Part shown: in pieces, positions 43,070-52,701 of the stretch
Layout: every line of letters starts with the position of its first letter
Numbering within the stretch: position 1 is the stretch's first letter
From: JBKEDC01 sp047972995
Lineage (GTDB): Bacteria > Bacteroidota > Bacteroidia > Bacteroidales > Prolixibacteraceae
NCBI GenBank assembly: GCA_047972995.1
Contig: JBKEBD010000004.1
Span: forward strand, 62,001 to 126,000
Reading direction: 5' to 3'
Length of the DNA stretch: 64,000 nucleotides
Made by a program: the position numbers and the translations under genes
The notes under the pieces: generated by a model
Databases searched by the model: none
Told to the model about the DNA's origin: nothing
Seen by the model: only the letters and a program-made list of their open reading frames with translations

Positions 43070-44053
43070 TTAATCTTTTTTAGGACTTTGAATTAGCCGA
43101 GCTACTGCTTGCAAGAATGTCATCAACAATGACAGAATAATTGCAGCACCCAGCGGATACATATAAAGTAGAGTGATTGGCACATTATCATCGGCTTCGT
43201 ACTCTATTGGTTCCAGCTCATTTAGAGTGGTGTAGGCAGCTTTTAGTTGTTCGGGGTCTTGAGCTAAGAAATATTGTCCGCCGGTAGCTTCGGCAATGCT
43301 TCGTAGCGTAGTCTCATCCAATCCTTGATTCTTTCCCGTAGGGTCTCCAATACCGATTGTGTATATTTTTATACTATCTTTTTTTGCGGTTTTTGCAGCA
43401 TCAATCGGAAGCATTCCTCGTCCGTCATCTTGACCGTCGGTTAGCAGTAACATCACCTTTTGGTCTAGCGTATCTCCCTCAAATATCTTTATTGAGTATC
43501 CTATAGCTTTCCCGATGCTGGTCATCTGTCCTGCCATCCCCACATCTGTTTGGTCTAACATATATTCAACTACATTTAAGTCGGTAGTGAGCGGAGCTTG
43601 TAAGTATGCATTTGTTCCGAAGAAAACGAGAGCCAATCTATCGCTTTTGCGTTGGTGTATGAATTCTTTAAGTACATATTTCACACCATCCCATCGAGTA
43701 TTTTTTTTGCCATCGACACTCCAATCGGTATTTGCCATACTAAATGATATGTCGGCGGCTATCACAAAGTTCCGGGCAGTTTTTATTTTCTTTTGAGGTT
43801 CGCCTACTATGCGAGGCGATGCTAATGCGGTGAGAACTAAAGTCCAAATGATATATAATAACAACCACTGCCAAAAGTTACGCTTCGAAATCCATGCTCC
43901 TTTGCTTGCTTTTCGTCCGCTAGCTTTTATAGCTTCTCCAAATGTGGGTAGACGTAGCGCTTCGATACGCTGCCTGAGTGGAGGGAAAACCCAAAAGATT
44001 AGCAAAGGAAGAGGCAGAAGGGCAAATGCCCATATGTAAGCAAATTCGAACAT
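43070..44053 (-). CDS. batA: BatA-like von Willebrand A domain membrane protein
   Basis: 327 residues with an N-terminal membrane helix (about 5-22), a second one near 60-80, a vWA domain (about 95-270) with MIDAS residues in VIAADISFSMANTDW and VMLLLTDGQDDG, and a C-terminal helix (about 298-318). IGIGDPTGKNQGLDETTLRSIAEATGG in pieces is typical of BatA. It lies 3 bp after the preceding gene and acts with MoxR and the other Bat proteins at the inner membrane. Confidence 0.9.
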   Translation of the reverse strand: MFEFAYIWAFALLPLPLLIFWVFPPLRQRIEALRLPTFGEAIKASGRKASKGAWISKRNFWQWLLLYIIWTLVLTALASPRIVGEPQKKIKTARNFVIAADISFSMANTDWSVDGKKNTRWDGVKYVLKEFIHQRKSDRLALVFFGTNAYLQAPLTTDLNVVEYMLDQTDVGMAGQMTSIGKAIGYSIKIFEGDTLDQKVMLLLTDGQDDGRGMLPIDAAKTAKKDSIKIYTIGIGDPTGKNQGLDETTLRSIAEATGGQYFLAQDPEQLKAAYTTLNELEPIEYEADDNVPITLLYMYPLGAAIILSLLMTFLQAVARLIQSPKKD

Positions 44054-44056
44054 TGT

Positions 44057-44494
44057 TTATTTTATTTTGTGGGTTTTAATCCAACGCTTGGCAAAATCCG
44101 AGAACTCATTTAGCAACTCCGTAGAATAGTCACCTTTGGGGTCATAGATAGATTTTGTAAAAGCAGGGAAGTTATCAGTCTTAGTATATGGTTTTTTCAT
44201 TGTGCTATTCAAAAAACCAAACCACTCGTTAGATTGCAGAGATGCAACAAGCTCACGGTTCCATTTGCTTATAGCTACTTTCTTTAGTTCTAGGTTTATC
44301 ACAGGAAACGCTCCGGTATATTCACAAGCATCATCAATAACCTTAATAGCATTTCTGCGATAAGCATTCTTCCTATATCTGATGTATGTAATAATAGCTA
44401 TGATTAAAATAAGTACAATAGCCATTGCAAACACAATGTGCCAGCCAAGTGTATCGAAAGAGTATTGTATAGGATTTGGTTCTATAATTTCCAT
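44057..44494 (-). CDS. Small Bat-operon membrane protein (DUF4381-like)
   Basis: 145 residues: a short periplasmic start, one transmembrane helix (about 19-40, HIVFAMAIVLILIIAIITYI) and a basic cytoplasmic part with KWNRELVASLQSNEWFGFLNS. Position between the DUF58 gene and batA identifies it as the short membrane protein usually found there. Molecular role unknown. Confidence 0.8.
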   Translation of the reverse strand: MEIIEPNPIQYSFDTLGWHIVFAMAIVLILIIAIITYIRYRKNAYRRNAIKVIDDACEYTGAFPVINLELKKVAISKWNRELVASLQSNEWFGFLNSTMKKPYTKTDNFPAFTKSIYDPKGDYSTELLNEFSDFAKRWIKTHKIK

Positions 44495-44505
44495 GCTTAT
44501 GCTCT

Positions 44506-45429
44506 TTATTTTTGATATAAATTCTTCAACTGCTCATCTATAGCTTCGATAGTATTCAGTTCAATAATCGCCACATTGTATCGTCTCATTTCATCAACAA
44601 AGCTTTGTGATTGTTCGTGCATGGCTTTGTCGTAGTTTGTTTTTGCCTTCTTCTTTTTTGATTGCCACAGAAGTTGCATATCTCCGTTCCCCAACACCAT
44701 TTTGTTGTGTGGCAGAGTGGCTTCAAGTGGGTCGTTAATTTTGACAAGTATTACATCGTTATGTATAGATAGCTGAATCAGCTGCTTGCTTGCCTCTGCT
44801 GATACTCTATTGAAGTCGCTGATTACAATTACTAAATAATCGTGAGTGGCAATCGTAGCAGTCTTGGTTAGAGCTTTTGATAAGTTTTTGTTTACATCTC
44901 CTATGTTTTCGGGCTCTTCTGCAAGCTTCCAGGTGCGTTCAATCAGTTCATTAAAGTATTGTAATATTGCTTTCCTGTTTCGCTTGGGTTTAAATAATGT
45001 TTCGAACTTATTTCCGTATATTAAACCTCCAAATCGGTCGCTGTTGTGCAGAATCTTGTAGGCAGATATTGCCGCCAATTGACAAGCAATATAAGACTTA
45101 GTATAAATCTGCGAACCAAAAAACATACTGGGAGTGAGGTCGGTAACTATAAAACAAGGCTTTTCTTTCTCTTCGGTAAAAACCTTTGTGTGGGTGACGC
45201 CTGTGCGTGCGGTTACTCGCCAATCGATATTGCGGATATCATCTCCTGTAACATACTTGCGAGACTCCTCAAAGTCTAAGCCTCTACCTCGTAGTTTTGA
45301 TTTGTGTTTGCCAAGCAACAGACTTTGCACGGGCTTATCGGGCAGTATCGACAATCCTTTACTTGCAACAATGTGCTCCAAACAAAGTAAATCTTCGAGG
45401 CAGGGTATTATGTTTTTTACAGAATCCAT
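44506..45429 (-). CDS. DUF58-domain protein of the MoxR/Bat operon
   Basis: About 307 residues from the ATG at 45429 (MDSVKNIIPCLEDL); the frame runs 10 codons further to a TTG that would overlap moxR. The core has GRGLDFEESRKYVTGDDIRNIDWRVTART in pieces (about 47-75), the DUF58 signature, and a vWA-like C-terminal half (FIVTDLTPSMFFGS, YLVIVISDFNRVS). DUF58 proteins nearly always follow a MoxR ATPase and probably work as its partner in assembly or activation of membrane complexes. Confidence 0.9.
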   Translation of the reverse strand: MDSVKNIIPCLEDLLCLEHIVASKGLSILPDKPVQSLLLGKHKSKLRGRGLDFEESRKYVTGDDIRNIDWRVTARTGVTHTKVFTEEKEKPCFIVTDLTPSMFFGSQIYTKSYIACQLAAISAYKILHNSDRFGGLIYGNKFETLFKPKRNRKAILQYFNELIERTWKLAEEPENIGDVNKNLSKALTKTATIATHDYLVIVISDFNRVSAEASKQLIQLSIHNDVILVKINDPLEATLPHNKMVLGNGDMQLLWQSKKKKAKTNYDKAMHEQSQSFVDEMRRYNVAIIELNTIEAIDEQLKNLYQK

Positions 45430-45442
45430 TCGTAAAATCTCA

Positions 45443-46411
45443 CTATGCAACAGCCACAACTTCCAACAACTTGTCGATTACTGTATTTGCATCAACTCCG
45501 CTTGCACTTGCTTCGTAGCTTAAGATAAGACGGTGACGCAAAACATCGTGAACTATCGCTCGAACATCATCGGGAGTAACATAGTTGCGCCCATTGAGCC
45601 AAGCATAAGCCCTTGCGCAGCTGTCAATTGCGATAGTGCCGCGTGGACTAGCTCCGAAATCAATAAGCTTTCCTAAATCTTCTTGATACTCGCCAGCATG
45701 ACGGCTTGCGTTAATCAAATCAACAATATATTGCTCTACAGCATCCGATACTTCAATGTCTTCAATCTGTTTCCTAGCATCAAATATTACATCCTGAGAG
45801 ATAGATTCAGAATTATCTACAGGAGGAGTGCTTTTATTTTCGCTACGTACTAATCTCAGAACTTTCTTCTCGGATTCTGACGATGGATAATCAACCAAAA
45901 CATTCATCAAAAAGCGGTCTAGCTGTGCTTCGGGTAGAGGATATGTTCCTTCTTGCTCAACCGGGTTTTGAGTAGCCAACACCATAAATAGAGGGTCCAT
46001 CTTATAAGTCTTTCCAGCCACCGACACTTGTCTTTCTTCCATAGCTTCCAGCAATGCCGATTGAACTTTTGCCGGTGCACGGTTTATCTCATCTGCTAAA
46101 ACAAGATTACTGAATATCGGCCCTGCTTGGAATACAAATTTCTCTTCTAATTCAGGCTGATAAATCTCCGAGCCGGTAACATCCGAAGGAAGCAAATCGG
46201 GAGTAAATTGAATGCGAGTCAGTTTAGCGTCAATTTCTTTTGCTAAAGATTTTACAGCTCTGGTTTTTGCCAATCCGGGCAGTCCCTCTAACAATAAATT
46301 ACCATTGGCTAGCAATGAAATTAGTATCCTTTCAACCAAACCCTCTTGACCAATGATTGACTTATTAATACGGCATTGTAGCTCTTTTACTTGATTCAGT
46401 GTTTCGTTCAT
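45443..46411 (-). CDS. MoxR-family AAA+ ATPase
   Basis: 322 residues. Walker A reads LLEGLPGLAKTRAVKSLA (about 36-53), Walker B LVLADEINRAPAKVQSALLEAMEE, sensor 1 VLATQNPVEQEGTYPLPEAQLDRF and sensor 2 GASPRGTIAI. MoxR ATPases act as chaperone-like machines with vWA-domain proteins, matching the batA and batB products below. First gene of a six-gene run on the minus strand (moxR, DUF58, small membrane protein, batA, batBC, batD). Confidence 0.94.
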   Translation of the reverse strand: MNETLNQVKELQCRINKSIIGQEGLVERILISLLANGNLLLEGLPGLAKTRAVKSLAKEIDAKLTRIQFTPDLLPSDVTGSEIYQPELEEKFVFQAGPIFSNLVLADEINRAPAKVQSALLEAMEERQVSVAGKTYKMDPLFMVLATQNPVEQEGTYPLPEAQLDRFLMNVLVDYPSSESEKKVLRLVRSENKSTPPVDNSESISQDVIFDARKQIEDIEVSDAVEQYIVDLINASRHAGEYQEDLGKLIDFGASPRGTIAIDSCARAYAWLNGRNYVTPDDVRAIVHDVLRHRLILSYEASASGVDANTVIDKLLEVVAVA

Positions 46412-46776
46412 AACGTATGATTGATAATGTCAGCTAAAATATAAAATATGCAGGAACGGCAGCTTGTCAAACTGTAATATTTACGACTTCTTAACCCTCA
46501 GTGTATTTGTTGTTACACTTACCGACGAAAAATCGGGATTCTACAAAAAGACTTGGCAGGAAATATACCTCCTTCTGAAACAAGAATTATAACACAAACT
46601 TTAGCTACTTGGTAAAAATATTCCAATAAAATTGAACTCAAAGGTGTTAACCCTTGCGGCTAGCAACCTTGTGTCTTTACCTACCCCCTTGGAGAAGTTG
46701 GAGGGGGCTAGTTTTGTTCGGCTCTACATTTATCTGCATTTTTATCATTCTAGCTTCACTTTTTATTTTTATACAC
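46412..46776. other. Divergent intergenic region between moxR and leuS
   Basis: About 365 bp with no gene. It contains the 24-bp palindromic repeat copy 2 and the leuS promoter. On the minus strand TTTGACAAG about 50 bp before moxR followed by a TATTTTAT-like box may be the Bat operon promoter, but the -7 box is imperfect. Confidence 0.4.
46684..46707. repeat. 24-bp C-rich/G-rich palindromic repeat, copy 2
   Basis: CCCCCTTGGAG at one end and GGAGGGGG at the other. The reverse complement matches 13705-13728 at 21 of 24 positions. Confidence 0.6.
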
Positions 46777-46784
46777 TATCTTTG
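46777..46784 (+). promoter_or_regulatory. Putative -7 element of leuS
   Basis: TATCTTTG lies 29 bp before ATG 46814. It overlaps the GTG at 46784 that opens the longer frame, so that longer start is unlikely. Confidence 0.5.
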
Positions 46785-46813
46785 TGAATTATAATAATAT
46801 CAACTATCAAACA

Positions 46814-49468
46814 ATGGAATATAAATTCTGGGAAATTGAACCCAAGTGGCAAGCTCACTGGGAGAAAAACAAAACGTTCAAAACAACCAACGACTTCTCA
46901 AAACCTAAATATTATATCCTCGATATGTTCCCCTACCCTTCGGGCGCAGGATTACACGTGGGACACCCTGAAGGATATACCGCAACCGACATACTCAGCC
47001 GCTTCAAACGCATGAATGGTTTCAATGTACTCCACCCTATGGGTTGGGATGCTTTTGGATTGCCTGCTGAGCAATACGCCATTCAAACAGGCACTCACCC
47101 TGCCATTACTACCAAAACAAACTGCGACAATTTCCGCGCGCAAATCAAACGCTTGGGATTAAGCTACGACTGGGATCGCGAGGTAAATACTACCGACGAA
47201 AAATATGTAAAATGGACGCAATGGATTTTCACAAAATTATATAACACTTGGTTTGATGAAGAGCTAGGTAAAGGTCGCCCAATTAGCGAATTGCCTATTC
47301 CTGCCGAAGTGAAGGCAGAGGGCGAAGCAGCCGTAAAAGCTTATGTGGCCGACAAGCGATTGGCTTATTACGACAACGCACAAGTATGGTGGTGCGAAAG
47401 CTGTAAAACAGTGTGCGCCAACGAGGAGGTACTCACCGACGGTTCGCATGAAAAATGCGGTCACCAAGTGAAAAAGAAAAACCTTAAGCAATGGTTATTG
47501 CGTATTGCACATTACGGTCAGCGCTTACTCGACGGGCTCGATGGCTTAGACTGGCCTGAAGGTGTGAAGGATATGCAGAAGAACTGGATTGGCAAATCGC
47601 AAGGTGCCGAGCTTGATTTCCAATTGTGCAACCTTAATGAAAAATTGCGCGTTTACACTACGCGTCCTGACACACTTTTCGGTGCTACTTACATGGTTAT
47701 TTCTCCGGAACACCCCATGCTTAACGAAATTGTGATTGAGGAACAAAAAGCGGCGGTAGCCGACTATGTGAAAGCGGCGGCTTTGAAATCAGACCTCGAC
47801 CGTACCGAGCTAAACAAAGATAAAACAGGTGTATTTACCGGTCGATATGCGATCAACCCAATCAATGGGAAAGAAATTCCGGTGTGGATTGCCGACTATG
47901 TGCTAATGGGCTACGGGACAGGAGCTATCATGGCGGTACCTGCACACGACACGCGCGACTTTGAGTTTGCCGTGAAGTTTAACATCCCTGTGGTGTGTAT
48001 TCTCGCCCCCGAAAAAGCCGATGCCGAAATGCGCGAAGCTGTGCTTGCGGGCAAAGCCTGTTGGACAGAAGATGGCGCTTACATCAACTCTGAAAACCCC
48101 AATGGTGGACTGAATATCAACGGCAAATCGAAAGCCGAAGGTATTGCCACTGTAACAACTTGGTTAGAAGAAAACAATCTTGGTGAAGCAACCACTAACT
48201 TCAAACTCCGCGACTGGTTATTTAGCCGGCAACGTTATTGGGGCGAACCATTCCCTGTAATCCACTGGGAAGATGGCGAAATTGAATTAGTGAACGAAGC
48301 AAACTTGCCTGTTACCTTGCCGAACCTCGAAAAATATGAGCCCGGAGCAGAAGGCGAATCACCATTGGCAAATGCTGGCGATTGGCTTACTGCAACAGAT
48401 GCTAACGGTCGTAAAGGGCGCCGTGAAACCAACACCATGCCACAATGGGCAGGTTCATGTTGGTATTATTTGCGCTACATCGACCCTAATAACGACGAAA
48501 ATATTTTCGACCCTAAATTAGAAAACTACTGGATGCCTGTGGATTTATATGTAGGTGGTGCTGAACACGCAGTGCTTCACTTGCTTTATTCTCGCTTTTG
48601 GCACAAGGTGTTGTTCGACTTGGGTGTGGTGTCAACCGACGAGCCATTCCAAAAGCTCTACAACCAAGGTATGATTCTAGCTTTCGCCTATGAAACAATG
48701 ACAGGCGCAAAAGTGACATCGGATTTAGTGGAAGAAAATGATGGTAAATATTTCCACACCCAAACCGGTGAAGAACTTCGTCAGATTGTGGCTAAAATGT
48801 CGAAATCATTGAAGAACGTTATCAACCCCGATGATGTGGTAGAAAGATATGGCGCCGACTCGCTTCGTTTGTATGAAATGTTCATGGGTCCGCTGAGCGA
48901 AACAAAGCCTTGGGCTGAAAATGGCGTGAAAGGGGTGTTCGGGTTCTTGGGTAGAGTGTGGCGTTTCTTCGGTCAGCCCGAAAACGTGGTGGAAGGTAGC
49001 GAAGATGCCGAGCTTAATAAATTGCTTCAACAAACAATTATTAAAGTAGGTGCTGACATTGAAAGCTTGCGCTTCAACACAGGTATTTCAGCCATGATGG
49101 TGTTCAACAATGCCGCCATGAAAGTGGGCAAAGTTACCAAAGCCACAGCTGCTACATTCACTAAATTACTCGCTCCCTACGCACCACACATGGCGGAAGA
49201 ACTTTGGGAAATGTATGGCACAGGTGAAGACCTTGCTTACGCTGCATGGCCTGTGGCTGATGAAAGCTTGCTTGTGGAAGATTCTTTTGAATATCCCGTG
49301 TCATTCAATGGTAAAGTGCGATTCAAAATGGCATTCCCTATTGATATTGACAAAGCAGAGATAGAAAAACAAGTGGTAGCTAGCGAAGAAGCTCAACGTT
49401 GGATGGAAGGCAAATCAGCGAAGAAAATCATCGTAGTACCTAAAAAGATTATCAACGTGGTGATTTAA
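46814..49468 (+). CDS. leuS: Leucyl-tRNA synthetase
   Basis: About 884 residues from ATG 46814 (MEYKFWEIEPKWQAHW). The HIGH-type motif is GLHVGHPEGYTATD and the KMSKS motif is KMSKSLKNVINPDDV. The CP1 editing domain shows TTRPDTLFGATYMVISPEHP in pieces and YGTGAIMAVPAHDTRDFEFA. An insertion with CESCKTVCANEEV and CGH resembles a zinc-binding loop. Class-I synthetase charging tRNA-Leu; single gene with a strong terminator. Confidence 0.98.
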   Translation: MEYKFWEIEPKWQAHWEKNKTFKTTNDFSKPKYYILDMFPYPSGAGLHVGHPEGYTATDILSRFKRMNGFNVLHPMGWDAFGLPAEQYAIQTGTHPAITTKTNCDNFRAQIKRLGLSYDWDREVNTTDEKYVKWTQWIFTKLYNTWFDEELGKGRPISELPIPAEVKAEGEAAVKAYVADKRLAYYDNAQVWWCESCKTVCANEEVLTDGSHEKCGHQVKKKNLKQWLLRIAHYGQRLLDGLDGLDWPEGVKDMQKNWIGKSQGAELDFQLCNLNEKLRVYTTRPDTLFGATYMVISPEHPMLNEIVIEEQKAAVADYVKAAALKSDLDRTELNKDKTGVFTGRYAINPINGKEIPVWIADYVLMGYGTGAIMAVPAHDTRDFEFAVKFNIPVVCILAPEKADAEMREAVLAGKACWTEDGAYINSENPNGGLNINGKSKAEGIATVTTWLEENNLGEATTNFKLRDWLFSRQRYWGEPFPVIHWEDGEIELVNEANLPVTLPNLEKYEPGAEGESPLANAGDWLTATDANGRKGRRETNTMPQWAGSCWYYLRYIDPNNDENIFDPKLENYWMPVDLYVGGAEHAVLHLLYSRFWHKVLFDLGVVSTDEPFQKLYNQGMILAFAYETMTGAKVTSDLVEENDGKYFHTQTGEELRQIVAKMSKSLKNVINPDDVVERYGADSLRLYEMFMGPLSETKPWAENGVKGVFGFLGRVWRFFGQPENVVEGSEDAELNKLLQQTIIKVGADIESLRFNTGISAMMVFNNAAMKVGKVTKATAATFTKLLAPYAPHMAEELWEMYGTGEDLAYAAWPVADESLLVEDSFEYPVSFNGKVRFKMAFPIDIDKAEIEKQVVASEEAQRWMEGKSAKKIIVVPKKIINVVI

Positions 49469-49521
49469 TCCATTACGAATGATCTCTGTGTGGGTGATAC
49501 CTCTTCTCTTAAAAAATAGAC

Positions 49522-49560
49522 AAAAAAACCTCCGTTGTTACCACAACGGAGGTTTTTTTG
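49522..49560. terminator. Bidirectional terminator between leuS and the TonB receptor
   Basis: The 11-bp stem ACCTCCGTTGT/ACAACGGAGGT with a 4-nt loop is bounded by runs of seven A and seven T. Confidence 0.92.
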
Positions 49561-49579
49561 TATTTCTAATTTCAATCGA

Positions 49580-52279
49580 CTAGAAGCTATAAGTTACCCC
49601 AAAGTTCCAAGTTGTTCCATTTCCGAAATATACTTTGTTTAATGTGTTCACCCCATTCCATGTATCTCCACCTTCAACAGCATGAAGGTTAGTGTCAGAC
49701 TGTGTGATATATTGTTTGTTCAACACGTTGTTTACATTGGCACGCAATTTCAAAAAGGTTTTGTTTTTGAAAAAGAAACGGTAAGAAAGTCCCATGTCGA
49801 GCAAACCATAGTTTGGCAACTGCAAAGAGCCTTCGTTGTCTTCCACATCAAAGGCTGTGGGGTCAATTGATGCGTAGAGTTTGTTGTACTGGCGATAATC
49901 GGCATCGAAATTCAATTCGCCTACAATATTCCAAACAGCACCCAATCCGAGTGTCAGTTGAGCTGCATCTCCCACTTTCACATTATCTAGGAAAAGAGTT
50001 TGGTTTGCCAATTCATTTCTATCTTCATCATACACACGAGCTACGGCATTGTTGGCATATTCCCAATTACCTGCCGAAAGGAAACCTTTAATGTTTAAGT
50101 TTGACAGCAAACGAGCCACAAACTCCACTTCTATCCCGGTGTGCAATTCTGCCACGTTTTGATATAACGCCACATCGTCGGAATTGCCATCGTTATCATA
50201 GTCACCCGATTCACGAATCTGACGGTCACTCCATTTGGTGTAATAGGCATTTACATCGGCATCGAAATATTTACTGCGGAAACCATAGCCAGCTTCCAAA
50301 CCAAAGATACCTTCATTGCCCACTTCTTCGTTCACATCATTCTTATAGTTTAAGAACATATTGTCGAAAAATGGCTGACGAGAATAGTATCCGGTGTTTA
50401 CAAATACGTTGTGTTGCTCATTAATGTTGTAGTTACCACCCGCTTTGAAGTTGAAACCATTATGACTCAATTTTTCAGACACTTGCTCATCCGGATTTGA
50501 ATACATTACATAGTCAAAACGTTGGTATCCTTGTGTAGAAAGTGCTCCTTGCACAAATGCGGAAAGCTTTTCATTTTTATATTCCAACTGACCGAAGGCT
50601 CCGGCATAACTAATGCGCTCATTGTTTGAATAGTCTAATTTTTGAGTTACCACATTGTTTCTGCCGATGCCATAAGGCGAAGAACCATATTCGTTGGTAT
50701 AAACAACTCCCGAAGGGTAATTTTGCGCCCATCCGGGGTTACCATACATATCGTCGTAATAACCATCGAGCCCAAGCAAATCTTCCACCACACGATAGTG
50801 CTCACCAAAGTAAGTTCGCAAGTCGGCTCCCACATTATAACTCCAATGCTCGTTAATTTCGCGATTGAAGTTTGATACCACTCCAAACCAACGGTGCATA
50901 TTCATGGAAGAACGACGAATGGCAGCATTGCTATACGAACCGATTGTTTTACCGTCGATATTGTAATCTTGATCCGAACTGTCAATTGCTTTATTGTTGC
51001 TCACAATTTGGTCAAAATCAACTTGCCCATTAGCATCATAAATGTAGGCATTTGCACTTGATCCGTAGTTTCCTGTTCCACCACCGCTACCAATAGAGGC
51101 GTAAGCCACTGTAGAAAGTGTAGATTTCGAGTTGATATTCCAATCCCAGTTCAAGTTCATCACGGGTTTATGGTAGTAGTTCTTTCTCCAAGAATATACT
51201 TCACCATTCAAATATCCCCAGTTGTTGTTATAGCGTTGTTCTTTGTTTGAAATTTCACCATTATCATCTCTATCGTAGCTCGCCAATGTTTTCGTGTAGT
51301 TCTGATTGTGCCATTGTGGCGCTCCTGTAATTGAAAGGTTGAACGAGTGTCTTTCGCTTGGTTTATAACCTACTGAGAAGAAATATGTTTGCCCCTGCCC
51401 TTGCGTTCCATCATTATAGCCATTGCCTTGCCAATGCGAAAGAAGCATACTCACACCCCATCCTTTTTCATTCAATCCGGTTGAATAAGAAGCGGTGTAT
51501 TTCATGTAGCCATCATTACCAAACATGGCCGAAACTTTTCCGTTTTGCGCCAAATCGGTAGCTTTAGTCACGATGTTCACCGTGGCACCCACCGAAGAAA
51601 TTGCCAACTTTGACGAACCTAAACCACGCTGTATTTGCACCACGCTAGCAATGTCTGAAAGCCCTTGCCAGTTACTCCAATACACGTTGCCATCTTCCAT
51701 GCCATTCACCGGTTGACCATTAAAAAGAAGTGCCAAGTTGTTTTGGTCGAAACCTCGCACCAACAGTTTAGAATCACCGTAACCACCTGCCTGGCTAGCC
51801 ACATACACCGAAGGGGTATTTTTCATCACCTCTGGAAACTCTTGGTTACCACCTTTCGTTTGAATTTCTGAAACTTTAATGGTTGACATAGCCACTGGGG
51901 TTTCACGATCTCTCGCCACATCAAGCACACCCGTGCCCACAACCACCAATTCTTCCAGACTTTCAGCATCTGCACTCAATGCAAAGGTGCCCAAATCAAC
52001 TGAATTTTTATCTACCACCACCCATTTTTGAAGGCTGCTGTAGCCCACGAAACTAATTGTGATTTTAGATGTGGGCTTGCTCAAATTTAGGCTAAACATT
52101 CCCGATGCATCTGTTAATACACCATTTGATGTGCCCGCCTCTGCTACTGTGGCTCCCACCATCGCTTCTTTTGTTGAGGCATCGATAACTTTACCTGTGA
52201 TTGTGCCTTGGGCAAACGATGCGACAGCAAAAATCATCATTAAGGAGGTCAAAAAAGACTTGCCAAAAATACTTTTCAT
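49580..52279 (-). CDS. TonB-dependent receptor with carboxypeptidase-regulatory-like domain (paralogue 1)
   Basis: 899 residues: signal peptide (about 1-23, ending VASFAQ), a CarboxypepD_reg-like beta-sandwich (about 25-105, GTITGKVIDASTKEAMVGATV), a plug domain (about 125-245, NTPSVYVASQAGGYGDSKLLVRGFDQNN in pieces, ISSVGATVNIVTKATD), and a 22-strand-type barrel ending FGVTYSF. It is closely similar to the receptor at 56713-59307 (same plug landmarks, RRSSMNMHRWFGVVSN region, similar length). No SusD partner follows, so it is not a classical SusCD pair. Separated by a terminator from the lipoprotein/nuclease genes upstream. Confidence 0.92.
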   Translation of the reverse strand: MKSIFGKSFLTSLMMIFAVASFAQGTITGKVIDASTKEAMVGATVAEAGTSNGVLTDASGMFSLNLSKPTSKITISFVGYSSLQKWVVVDKNSVDLGTFALSADAESLEELVVVGTGVLDVARDRETPVAMSTIKVSEIQTKGGNQEFPEVMKNTPSVYVASQAGGYGDSKLLVRGFDQNNLALLFNGQPVNGMEDGNVYWSNWQGLSDIASVVQIQRGLGSSKLAISSVGATVNIVTKATDLAQNGKVSAMFGNDGYMKYTASYSTGLNEKGWGVSMLLSHWQGNGYNDGTQGQGQTYFFSVGYKPSERHSFNLSITGAPQWHNQNYTKTLASYDRDDNGEISNKEQRYNNNWGYLNGEVYSWRKNYYHKPVMNLNWDWNINSKSTLSTVAYASIGSGGGTGNYGSSANAYIYDANGQVDFDQIVSNNKAIDSSDQDYNIDGKTIGSYSNAAIRRSSMNMHRWFGVVSNFNREINEHWSYNVGADLRTYFGEHYRVVEDLLGLDGYYDDMYGNPGWAQNYPSGVVYTNEYGSSPYGIGRNNVVTQKLDYSNNERISYAGAFGQLEYKNEKLSAFVQGALSTQGYQRFDYVMYSNPDEQVSEKLSHNGFNFKAGGNYNINEQHNVFVNTGYYSRQPFFDNMFLNYKNDVNEEVGNEGIFGLEAGYGFRSKYFDADVNAYYTKWSDRQIRESGDYDNDGNSDDVALYQNVAELHTGIEVEFVARLLSNLNIKGFLSAGNWEYANNAVARVYDEDRNELANQTLFLDNVKVGDAAQLTLGLGAVWNIVGELNFDADYRQYNKLYASIDPTAFDVEDNEGSLQLPNYGLLDMGLSYRFFFKNKTFLKLRANVNNVLNKQYITQSDTNLHAVEGGDTWNGVNTLNKVYFGNGTTWNFGVTYSF

Positions 52280-52642
52280 AATTAAATGAGTTAAGAATAT
52301 AAATTTTCAAAAAAGTTCAAATTGAATTTACCAACACACAAATAAAAGGTATTTTATTTAATCATAACAAACGTTATGTTTTGTAGTTCTAGTTTTGGTG
52401 GTTCAGCCAAGAATATTAACATTAGATTAAAGCGAACGCTATTTTATGCTGCAAAACAGCAAATGAATGACATTCATCTTTGTAAAAATCGGATTCTTTT
52501 AGCTTTCACTTTTTTCACTATGCAAAGTTGTGTCTATTTTATTGCAATAAGATTAAATGCATAAAAAAAAGAATAACTGCAAGTCAGAATCCACTGAAAT
52601 ATCACCTGCTAAACTTGCCCGAAGTATAGCTTATGCATAAAC
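52280..52642. other. Upstream region of TonB receptor 1
   Basis: About 360 bp without a gene. It has a short palindrome CATAAC-AAAC-GTTATG (about 52363-52378) and T-rich stretches, but no exact TAnnTTTG on the minus strand. Confidence 0.35.
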
Positions 52643-52684
52643 AAAAAAACCTCCATCACAGCAATGCAATGGAGGTTTTTTATT
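52643..52684 (-). terminator. Terminator after the receptor-lipoprotein-nuclease operon
   Basis: AACCTCCAT/ATGGAGGTT around a 12-nt loop, with A and T runs on either side. Confidence 0.85.
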
Positions 52685-52701
52685 TCTAAAACTTCGAGAG
52701 A

